Source: Bacteroidia bacterium (GTDB lineage Bacteria > Bacteroidota > Bacteroidia > Flavobacteriales > Flavobacteriaceae). From it: a stretch of 64,000 nt of DNA. The position numbers were made by a program, and so were the translations under genes. The notes beneath the pieces are model-generated. The model made no database searches and was not told the origin of the DNA. It worked only from the letters and a program-made list of their open reading frames with translations. Within the stretch, counting starts at the first letter, position 1. Every line of letters begins with the position of its first letter. The DNA is taken from NCBI GenBank assembly GCA_030428865.1, contig JAUIEK010000002.1, positions 248,001-312,000 of the forward strand, given 5' to 3'. This document shows positions 23,587 through 30,463 of the stretch, piece after piece.

Positions 23587-25035
23587 TTAGATATTAAATT
23601 TTTTTGGGTTTATTGTTGTTGTATTCTTGTTAAGAATTCGCTCAACATCTAGATAAACAGTTCTATAAGCAGATTCATCATCATCTTGAGAAACAAGCTT
23701 TTGTTCAGGATCTTTTTTTAATTTCTTTACGTAGTGATTCCCATTAATGCGTTTACTTTCTATAAATGCATGGCTACCTTCAGAGATGATTCCAAAGCAT
23801 TGTCCTGGCTTGTATTGGATAATCTCCTCTTTTCTGAGTATATTCTTTTCTTTTTGCGCAATGTTTTTAGAGGTTTTAAATGATAAATCTGTGGATTTAT
23901 TCTTTGATATATCTTTTACCTCTCTAACACCCAGCATTTTTTCAAAGTGGTCTAACGTTTCTGGATTAGTTGTACGAAAAAGAAACTGACTACCCATGTT
24001 TGAGATAATAGACGAGGCTTCTTCTTTACCGTACCTTGTAATAAGCTGAGACAGGTCTTGTATTGCTAATACACAAGCAATTCCATTACTACGGGCGGTC
24101 TCTGGAATATTAACAAAATTGGGAATGCTTAAAACTGTAAACTCATCAATAATAACAGCAGACTCATGTTGCCCTGGAATATTCATTTTTTTCAATAAAA
24201 GCCCTACGATGCTAGAGTATATAGGTGTATAAAGGTCTCTTTTTTGAAGGTTGAAGATTAAATTAACCACACTGGGTTTTGATGGATTATTAGGAAGCTC
24301 TAATACATTTTCTGTTACAAGGTTTCTAAAAATTCTTGGAGTATCTAACGAGGAAAAGAAGGCGGAAAATGTAGAGAGGATCGAACCTAATAATTTAGGG
24401 TCTTTCTTCACTGTATTTAAGATAGTGGCTGCTCTAGAAGCTTCTTTATCTGAAGAAAGTAACGTAATTAAATCTTCTGATCTTGCTGTAAGAAATAGCG
24501 CAACAATGTGTGGTATGGTGCAATAAGATTTATAATTATTCTTCAAAAACACAATAACACCAACTAGTACACTTTTAGCCGAATTAAAGAAGTATTTGGC
24601 TGCATCTTCTTTAGGCTGACCTACAATTCCACTCAAAAAATATGAGCTAAAATCTATAATATCGCTTTTATCTTCACAGAGTGTCAGAGGATTAATTTTG
24701 TCGTAATTGTTGTCTAACGAGAAATTGACAATTGGTTTATCGTGTTTTTTAGCAGCTTTGTTAATCAAAGGCGAGAGCTCTCCTTTGGGATCGAATGTAA
24801 CACATCCTCTGTTTGCTATACAGTATGATAATAGAGGATTAATCAAGCTGTATGTCTTCCCAGAGCCTGCTCCGCCCACACCAATAACAGATCGGTTAAG
24901 GTTCTGTATGTAGTATTTATTGCCGCTACTTTTTAAGTGAAACAGTTTTCTTTTTCGTGCTGCTTTTCTAAATTTCGTGAAGATGTAGATCGCTATTAAA
25001 ATTACGATTATACCACTAACGATTTCTTCTATCAT
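23587..25035 (-). CDS. Type IV coupling protein (VirD4/TraD/TraG family)
   Basis: The protein has 482 residues. One membrane helix near residues 5-22 (IVSGIIVILIAIYIF) precedes the ATPase domain. Walker A is GVGGAGSGKTYSLINPLL (about residue 52), Walker B is AVIIDEFTVLSIP, and a TraM-recognition-like region follows (CVLAIQDLSQLITRYGKEE, SNMGSQFLFRT). It carries relaxase-bound DNA to a mating channel. It overlaps the MobV gene by 20 bp. Having its own coupling protein but no channel genes suggests use of a helper's type IV secretion system. Typical family members have two N-terminal helices. Confidence 0.88.
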   Translation of the reverse strand: MIEEIVSGIIVILIAIYIFTKFRKAARKRKLFHLKSSGNKYYIQNLNRSVIGVGGAGSGKTYSLINPLLSYCIANRGCVTFDPKGELSPLINKAAKKHDKPIVNFSLDNNYDKINPLTLCEDKSDIIDFSSYFLSGIVGQPKEDAAKYFFNSAKSVLVGVIVFLKNNYKSYCTIPHIVALFLTARSEDLITLLSSDKEASRAATILNTVKKDPKLLGSILSTFSAFFSSLDTPRIFRNLVTENVLELPNNPSKPSVVNLIFNLQKRDLYTPIYSSIVGLLLKKMNIPGQHESAVIIDEFTVLSIPNFVNIPETARSNGIACVLAIQDLSQLITRYGKEEASSIISNMGSQFLFRTTNPETLDHFEKMLGVREVKDISKNKSTDLSFKTSKNIAQKEKNILRKEEIIQYKPGQCFGIISEGSHAFIESKRINGNHYVKKLKKDPEQKLVSQDDDESAYRTVYLDVERILNKNTTTINPKKFNI

Positions 25036-25672
25036 GGTTGTGATTTTTTATTGTATTAGGTCTTTGGTGTTTTGCTGTTGAACCGAGTTTTCCTCGCTTC
25101 ATCCCGTATTTACTCATAAGTTCTCCGTATTTTGTTTGTTGGGCTGATAGGTCTTTTTTTCCATCCACAAATGCTTTACAGCTTAACCTACCATCTTTTG
25201 TTATTGGGGTAATAATCGCATGTAAATGAGGAGTTTTTTCATCTAAATGGAGATGCATAGAAACTATATTTTCTTCACCGTAGATATCAGCTAAGAACCT
25301 TCTATTGTCTTTAACCCATTCTTTAAAAAGGTTTTCGTCTTTAAAAATTTCTCTCATCATTAGATTGTCTGAAGTCATTATATACTCAATCCCTCTGACT
25401 GCATCTTTACGAATTTTTTTATCTAACTTATACCTGGAATTAATTTCACTATTGATACGATTTGATAGAGGCATTTTTTCACAAAATTTTCTCCATTCTT
25501 CCTGAGTGTAACTAGTACCTTCTTTATCCCAATGAATGTTGTTTTTTATTCTATTTTCATTTACGTTTTCAGGCACATGAGTTTCTCCGTTGGAAGATGA
25601 TCGATCTATATGTTTGCCTAAACCGCTAATACTTCCTTTTAATTTCTCCATTCTTAAAATAGCAAAGCTCAT
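25016..25672 (-). CDS. MobV-family relaxase (Pre/Mob)
   Basis: The protein has 218 residues. The N-terminus SFAILRMEKLKGSISGLGKHI and the NRINSEI/YKLDKKIRKDAVRGIEYI region are typical of MobV. The HxDE-type metal motif is HLHLDEKTPHLHAII (about residue 142). Family members usually run past 300 residues, so this is a compact form: the relaxase domain is present but the C-terminal coiled coil is missing. It overlaps the coupling-protein start by 20 bp, and an oriT-like hairpin lies about 50-85 bp upstream. Confidence 0.88.
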   Translation of the reverse strand: MSFAILRMEKLKGSISGLGKHIDRSSSNGETHVPENVNENRIKNNIHWDKEGTSYTQEEWRKFCEKMPLSNRINSEINSRYKLDKKIRKDAVRGIEYIMTSDNLMMREIFKDENLFKEWVKDNRRFLADIYGEENIVSMHLHLDEKTPHLHAIITPITKDGRLSCKAFVDGKKDLSAQQTKYGELMSKYGMKRGKLGSTAKHQRPNTIKNHNHDRRNR

Positions 25673-25725
25673 ATCATAATTTTATTTGTAGTAGTAACTC
25701 CCCTTTTTTTCAGAAGGAAAAAAAG

Positions 25726-25766
25726 CGAACTCCACTTCGGTACGAAGTGTAGTTCGTTACACTTTG
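25726..25766 (+). other. Candidate origin of transfer (pMV158/MobV-type oriT)
   Basis: Inverted arms CGAACTCCACTTCG (25726-25739) and CGAAGTGTAGTTCG (25743-25756) have one mismatch and a GTA loop. They are followed by TTACACTTTG, whose ACACTT can re-pair with AAGTGT of the second arm. This three-arm layout and the junction TAGTTCG/TTACACTTT closely mirror the pMV158 oriT as I recall it (TAGTGTG/TTATACTTT), which predicts a nick after 25756 on the + strand. It overlaps the primase stop codon and lies just upstream of the mobV gene. Confidence 0.7.
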
Positions 25767-26611
25767 TTTTTTTCTATTAAAAAATCATTTAAATCTTTGT
25801 ATTGACCATATGTAAATCTGCAGTCGATTACTTTATCAGGAAATGTGGTTTTTAATTGAGAAACTGCATTATCTCCAGAATTATCATTATCTAGGTATAG
25901 AAAATACTTTTCATACTTGCTTAATTCTTTAAAAGTGCTCTCTAAAAGAGCAACACTATGAAGTATTAAATAATCTTCATGCTGTTTAGGCATATCTTCT
26001 AAAGTTAAGTAGCTTAAAAAATCAATGAAGCCCTCAAAAATGCTAATCTGTTTTGCTTCATTATTTATAAAACTTACTGCTTTTTTATTTAGACACCCTT
26101 TAAAATATTTACTCCTAACCTCAATTCCTCCTTCATTATTTTCAAAAGCAATTCCAAAAAAGTTTTTGTTATTTGTTTTATAATAAACTTCCCTACAATA
26201 TTTTTTAGCCGTTTTGATATTTATTCCACGTCTGTTTAAATAGTCTATTAAAGCTTCATTGTTTAATGGTTTCAATTTTTTTATCAGGTAGCTCTTTTCT
26301 TCTTTGAAATTTGAGTGCTGCTGATGAAAAGAAAAATGATTTACATCTTCGCTTAAGAATTTTAAAGCTTCCGAAACAGAGCAATTTAGAATATGAATTA
26401 CCATATCTAAAGTATTACCACCAATTCCTTGAGAAAAATTATACCACTTATTAATTCTAGTATCAATTTTAAAAGAAGCTGTTCTCTCGTTATTATAAAA
26501 GAACCATACTTGATTATTTGATTGCTTACTTTTTCGCATCCCAAGTTTTTTTGCAATACTTACTGCTTCTAAATTTTTGGCTTTTTCGCAAGTAAGTTTA
26601 TCTGTTTTCAT
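25757..26611 (-). CDS. Toprim-domain primase-like protein with degenerate CHC2 region
   Basis: The protein has 284 residues. The N-terminal part follows the DnaG zinc-ribbon fold in sequence (VWFFYNNERTASFKID, KWYNFSQGIGGNTLDMVIHI), but the cysteine and histidine ligands of CHC2 are not visible. The Toprim domain has IFEGFIDFLSYL (catalytic Glu) and LYLDNDNSGDNA (DxD) near residues 190-250. It would prime element replication or the transferred strand. It is followed by the helicase's iteron region on its upstream side, and its stop codon lies within the oriT motif. Confidence 0.82.
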   Translation of the reverse strand: MKTDKLTCEKAKNLEAVSIAKKLGMRKSKQSNNQVWFFYNNERTASFKIDTRINKWYNFSQGIGGNTLDMVIHILNCSVSEALKFLSEDVNHFSFHQQHSNFKEEKSYLIKKLKPLNNEALIDYLNRRGINIKTAKKYCREVYYKTNNKNFFGIAFENNEGGIEVRSKYFKGCLNKKAVSFINNEAKQISIFEGFIDFLSYLTLEDMPKQHEDYLILHSVALLESTFKELSKYEKYFLYLDNDNSGDNAVSQLKTTFPDKVIDCRFTYGQYKDLNDFLIEKNKV

Positions 26612-26633
26612 AGGGTTTGTATTTTTAAAATAT

Positions 26634-26832
26634 TTTGATGATTTGATGACTAAACGCTTGCATCATTTGATTTTACTGGTATTTAACCAGTCAACAAATT
26701 ATCATCAAACAACAAAACAGCTAATTTTTTAGTCATCACTTTATTTTTGATGATTTTTTGATGACAAGTTTGATGATTAATTAAATTCCTGATTATCATT
26801 ACTTTATATTACTCAGTCATCATATCATCAAA
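26634..26832. repeat. Iteron-like cluster of TTTGATGA, candidate element origin
   Basis: Seven exact copies of TTTGATGA (five forward at 26634, 26642, 26746, 26757 and 26769; two reversed at 26702 and 26825) fall within 200 bp, with several near matches. Two copies abut, and three are spaced by 11-12 bp, about one helical turn. The cluster fills the gap between the primase and helicase genes and enters the helicase 3' end. It is a good candidate for an origin where an initiator binds. Confidence 0.6.
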
Positions 26833-28020
26833 AATATCTGTAATCTTTTTTCTTTCAATAGCATAATAGCGTCCTTTTCTATCTATTTGAACAAATTCGC
26901 CATAACTTGTGTATTCAAAACCTTGGTAGGTGCTTGAGTTTTCAAAAGGTTTTAATTCCCATTTGTTTTTAAGTACTTTTCTAACTTCGTTTACCTCAAA
27001 TATTTGCCTTCTGACTTTATTTAGATTTGACACCACTTCTCTTGGTGTTACTTTTATAATATCGTCTGTAGTTGATTCAAATATTTCATAGAAGATTTGC
27101 ACCATTTCTTTTTCTAAAATGTTGTTATTTAACCACATAAGCTTACTAAGCGCTTTAGTTCTTATCTGCTCTGCAGTAAACCACATTCTGGTCTTTTTAT
27201 GCGTTGAAAATTTGCGGTTTAAGAGGTATTGTAGAAATGCAGGTATCTCGCTAATGAGCTTGGGTAGAAATTCGGTATCTTCACTCTCAAAAGGCTTTAT
27301 CTTTCTTACCCAAAAGCGAATTTCGTTAGAATCTATTAGTATGAATGTGTCTTCGTTATTACTGCAGAGGATGAACTTTCCGAAAAACTCTATTTCCTCT
27401 CTGTCTTTTCCTTTAGCTTCTACTTTATCCTTATCTGTTGTGCTTAGATATTTTAGACGTTCTGTGATTTCCTTTTTATCGAAAAAAACTTCGTCAATAG
27501 CAATAATGGTCTTTGAAGCCCAATCTGCATTAAACTGTGATGAAAAGCTGTCTCCCTTTATATAGGTCATATTTTGGCTAAAAATTGCTTTTAGCCATTT
27601 TATAAAGGTACTTTTACCTGTGCCACGTTCTTTACTTACTAGGCAAAGAATAGGTAGTATTTGGGTTGGATATTCATATATGATTTTGAGATAATCTAAC
27701 CCTAGATTCTTTTGTTTACCAAAGATGTGTTCTACAAAAGCTAATGAAATTTCGCAATTTCCTTTTTTTGGTTTCACAGGCAACTCATGATAAGTGTTAT
27801 AAAAATTACCCACTTGTTGCTGATAATTAACGTGATCTGGTATGCAGCAGAACCCGTCTAACTTTGGAATCTTGGATAAGTAACTTTTACCGTGGTCTGC
27901 TATTATAGTTTCCTTGTTCCAGGGCACCATTACTGAAATTGTATCTCCAGAGATTAAGGGCTTTTCTAAATCCTTATAATATCTTGTGCCTAATCGTTTA
28001 TATGGAATTTTTTCTGACAT
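26809..28020 (-). CDS. D5/VirE-like superfamily 3 primase-helicase
   Basis: The protein has 403 residues. The ATPase core has Walker A as KERGTGKSTFIKWLKAIF (about residue 132), Walker B as TIIAIDEVFFDKK and a later FILCSNNEDTFI sensor, the pattern of D5/VirE-like helicases (DUF5906) of Bacteroidetes islands and phages. The C-terminal 120 residues carry a winged-helix-like region. It probably unwinds the element origin after excision or integration. It sits between the excisionase-like gene (2 bp away) and the iteron cluster. Confidence 0.85.
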   Translation of the reverse strand: MSEKIPYKRLGTRYYKDLEKPLISGDTISVMVPWNKETIIADHGKSYLSKIPKLDGFCCIPDHVNYQQQVGNFYNTYHELPVKPKKGNCEISLAFVEHIFGKQKNLGLDYLKIIYEYPTQILPILCLVSKERGTGKSTFIKWLKAIFSQNMTYIKGDSFSSQFNADWASKTIIAIDEVFFDKKEITERLKYLSTTDKDKVEAKGKDREEIEFFGKFILCSNNEDTFILIDSNEIRFWVRKIKPFESEDTEFLPKLISEIPAFLQYLLNRKFSTHKKTRMWFTAEQIRTKALSKLMWLNNNILEKEMVQIFYEIFESTTDDIIKVTPREVVSNLNKVRRQIFEVNEVRKVLKNKWELKPFENSSTYQGFEYTSYGEFVQIDRKGRYYAIERKKITDIFDDMMTE

Positions 28021-28022
28021 GA

Positions 28023-28307
28023 CTATCTCTTTTTCTTCAACGAATAGGTTAGGGCTTCCTCTGTGATTTCATCAGAGGACTTTGATTTATTTCTAAGCAA
28101 CCAATTATCGAGTTTTATTTTTGAGAAAAAAACAAGCTTTCCATTGGGTTTTGAGAATGGTATTTCTCCTGATGAAGTTAATTTATACAGATAACTTCTT
28201 GAGATTCCTGTATAGTCACAAGCTTCATCAAATGTTAAAACAGTTTTGTTAGAGATAAGAAGTCGTTCAATCCTATCAAGACGTTCTTCTAATTTTATTG
28301 AGTCCAT
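28023..28307 (-). CDS. Helix-turn-helix excisionase-like protein
   Basis: About 94 residues from the ATG at 28307; a TTG 33 bp earlier is possible but less likely. A short coiled coil (LEERLDRIERLLI) is followed by a MerR/Xis-type winged HTH (LTFDEACDYTGISRSYLYKLTSSGEIPFSK and PNGKLVFFSKIKLDNWLL; family HTH_17). Such proteins direct excision or activate replication genes in Bacteroidetes elements. It lies directly upstream of the helicase gene, and a 19-bp palindrome precedes it. Confidence 0.82.
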   Translation of the reverse strand: MDSIKLEERLDRIERLLISNKTVLTFDEACDYTGISRSYLYKLTSSGEIPFSKPNGKLVFFSKIKLDNWLLRNKSKSSDEITEEALTYSLKKKR

Positions 28308-28335
28308 TATTCTTAATGAATTAAGGTTAATAATG

Positions 28336-28354
28336 AACAAAAGCCGCTTTTGTT
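28336..28354. promoter_or_regulatory. Palindrome upstream of the excisionase-like gene
   Basis: AACAAAAGC (28336-28344) and GCTTTTGTT (28346-28354) form perfect 9-bp arms around one base, 29 bp before the ATG at 28307. It is a plausible operator for the HTH protein or for a regulator of the element's replication operon. Confidence 0.5.
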
Positions 28355-28461
28355 TTCTTTTAATTTTGAATTCTATGCAAACCTAAACTAAAGGAAAGTA
28401 GCTTTTTACAAAAAAACCAAATGGATACTGAAAAAAACCAAAAAAAACTAAATCGGATATT

Positions 28462-29124
28462 TTAATTTAATACGCTTCGGATGTCTATTCTCTTGTGTAA
28501 ATTATTCTTATCTTTTTTAAATTGGTAATTATGAGCTTTCAAGTCATCAGAGTCTAGATAAGTGTTTTTATATTTAAAAAACTTTTCCTTGTAAATTCTT
28601 TCAATCTGTATATCGTTAAATATTCCCAAATCTTTTAATTGGAATAATATTCCCCCTACACTAACTTTATCCCAAACTTTAGAAATAAAAATACCCTTTT
28701 CTAACGCTTGAAATTCACCCTGTAATAAATTCTCAAGATCTTGTTTTATATCTTTTGATGATATTCCATCTCTTAAAAACTCAATAATATTGATTTCGCT
28801 ATTTCTTTCAATATCCTTATGAGGTGGATTGATTATGAACTGCTTTATTTCTCTTCTAAGAAAAAATATAAATAAACATCCTAACAAGAAACTAATTACA
28901 ACAAACACATCGCCTAGGATTCCAGAAATAGAACTGAAATATAAACTTGTTAGAAAAGAGAGCATCATCAATATAATAAGTGTAAGTTTTGAGAACTTCT
29001 CAGGTTGTTTGTTAGCTGCTCTTTTAATGGGGACAGCAAAATAATTAACAATAAAAATTGTTAGTACTATGCCTCCTAAAAACAAACCTATTATGGACAA
29101 AAGTGTTTTGATGCTACTATTCAT
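28462..29124 (-). CDS. Membrane protein of the mobilizable element, function unknown
   Basis: The protein has 220 residues. Helices near residues 7-30 (LLSIIGLFLGGIVLTIFIV), 46-65 (LTLIILMMLSFLTSLYF) and 72-90 (GDVFVVISFLLGCLFIFFL) precede a 120-residue charged cytoplasmic domain with a repeated helical pattern (IKQDLENLLQGEFQALEKG). No family was recognised. It starts immediately before the recombinase stop (adjacent, same strand), so both are likely one transcription unit. A role in defence or transfer is possible but unsupported. Confidence 0.5.
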   Translation of the reverse strand: MNSSIKTLLSIIGLFLGGIVLTIFIVNYFAVPIKRAANKQPEKFSKLTLIILMMLSFLTSLYFSSISGILGDVFVVISFLLGCLFIFFLRREIKQFIINPPHKDIERNSEINIIEFLRDGISSKDIKQDLENLLQGEFQALEKGIFISKVWDKVSVGGILFQLKDLGIFNDIQIERIYKEKFFKYKNTYLDSDDLKAHNYQFKKDKNNLHKRIDIRSVLN

Positions 29125-30276
29125 TTATATATTAATTTTTAATTCAGGGATTATATTTGCAGCTTCTTTCATCTTTTTATCGACGATTTTTGCATAGATT
29201 TCAGTAGTTCTAATTTCTTTATGGCCTAATCTTTTTGAAACGGTATAAATGTCTGCTCCATTTTCTAATAACAGAACTGCATTCGTATGTCTTGCTGAGT
29301 GAAAAGTAATATGTTTTGTAATTCCGGCATACATACACCAGCGTAAGAGAATCATATTCATATGTGCACTATAATGAAGATTAATAAAAACTCGATCTTC
29401 ATTATTTTTTCTTTCTCCTAGAAGTTCTCTGGCTTGCTTAGAAATATAGAGGTATTCAACTCCATTTGTTTTTTTCTGAGCAAATACAATTCGGTGTATT
29501 CCAACTTCATTACCATCTATTCCTTCATCTCTTACTTCACTCCATTTTAACTTATTAATGTCAGACCACCTTATTCCTGTAAGGCAACTGAAAAGAAAAG
29601 CAGTTTTTAAAATTGAAATTTTGCATGGCGTTCTATAAAGAGCTTGTAACTCATCCATTGTTAGATATTCTCTGTGTGTTTCTCCCATTGGAATACTTTT
29701 CACTCTATCAACAATATTTTCTCTTAGATATCCTTCTTCAAATGCAGCTCTTAAACATGCTCTAAATTTGTTGTAGTAGGTGTGTTTTGTATTTTGAGAT
29801 AGGGGAGAACCAGATTTAGTTTTTGCTTCAGTATGTAGAAATTTTTGAAAATCTTTTATGAAATCAATATTAATATCATTGAATGTAGTATTTGGTGCAC
29901 AGAATTTTTCTATATGCTTTTGAGCAGCTTCCCAATTATCATAGTTCTTATCAGATTGATAGCGTTCTTCTTTCTTTAAATGGTAGAACTGTAGGAAATT
30001 ATATTTTGACTTGTTTGTATTTTGAATTTTAAACTTACCCTGATGATATTCAGCTTGTCTTATAGAAAGGATTTTTTCTGCTAACTCCAGAGTTTCTTTA
30101 TTCTTATTTCTTTCAATCTTATTTTTGGGTTCTATGATTAAATACTTCTTTAAGTATTCAAACTCACGGTTATGTTTCACTTTTCCATCTTTGTCTGTTA
30201 TAGTGCCTTTATAGTACTCAATGAATAAGCTATATTTACCAGTATTTAATTTCTTTTTTTTAAGGGATATTTTCAT
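29125..30276 (-). CDS. int: Tyrosine recombinase (integrase) of the mobilizable element
   Basis: The protein has 383 residues. The N-terminal arm-binding domain and SAM-like core-binding domain (about residues 95-200) are followed by the catalytic domain with R in LTGIRWSDINKLKW, then HSARHTNAVLLLENGADI (H-x2-R), GHKEIRTTEIYAKIVDKKM (H/W plus nucleophilic Tyr). The layout is that of Bacteroidetes phage_int_SAM_5-type recombinases. Its start lies 169 bp from the mnmE-embedded attR. It is expected to have integrated the element into the FCIGK-stop codons of mnmE. Confidence 0.93.
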   Translation of the reverse strand: MKISLKKKKLNTGKYSLFIEYYKGTITDKDGKVKHNREFEYLKKYLIIEPKNKIERNKNKETLELAEKILSIRQAEYHQGKFKIQNTNKSKYNFLQFYHLKKEERYQSDKNYDNWEAAQKHIEKFCAPNTTFNDINIDFIKDFQKFLHTEAKTKSGSPLSQNTKHTYYNKFRACLRAAFEEGYLRENIVDRVKSIPMGETHREYLTMDELQALYRTPCKISILKTAFLFSCLTGIRWSDINKLKWSEVRDEGIDGNEVGIHRIVFAQKKTNGVEYLYISKQARELLGERKNNEDRVFINLHYSAHMNMILLRWCMYAGITKHITFHSARHTNAVLLLENGADIYTVSKRLGHKEIRTTEIYAKIVDKKMKEAANIIPELKINI

Positions 30277-30445
30277 TTAAGGTGTAATTTTTACATCTCT
30301 TTTTAAATTATATTTTTGAGGTGGAAAGTAGATTCCATGAAAATAATAAAAAAGCTATTTAAAGGAAAACAAAATTGAGAATTAATTTTTTAAAATGCTG
30401 ATTTTTATTATTTTAATTTCTTTTAGCTTCTTTTGTTTTCTATTA

Positions 30446-30463
30446 TTACTTCCCAATACAAAA
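30446..30463 (-). other. Right attachment site (attR), present mnmE 3' end
   Basis: The minus-strand sequence TTTTGTATTGGGAAGTAA encodes FCIGK-stop as the current end of mnmE. It shares 15 of 18 bases with attL, including an unbroken 11 bp that should contain the crossover. The bases beyond the crossover toward the stop were probably supplied by the element. Confidence 0.83.

Larger units (their letters stand above)
18167..30463. mobile_element. Integrative mobilizable element inserted in the mnmE 3' end
   Basis: The element is bounded by two 18-bp copies of the mnmE tail (18167-18184 and 30446-30463, 15 of 18 identical). It carries, from right to left, a tyrosine recombinase next to the right end, a membrane protein, an excisionase-like HTH, a helicase, an iteron region, a primase, oriT, MobV relaxase, a coupling protein, three small genes, an IS200/IS605 element among decayed toxin-antitoxin genes, and an HTH/nucleotidyltransferase pair. 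No VirB4 or other mating-channel genes are present, so it is mobilizable rather than self-transmissible. The crossover lies within the shared 11 bp CCAATACAAAA. Confidence 0.85.

Noticed and set aside
25703..25725. T-run/A-run inverted repeat (CTTTTTTT...AAAAAAAG) near oriT as a terminator
   Set aside because: The stem is only A/T pairs plus one G-C, and no run of T follows on the relevant strand; it is more likely compositional.
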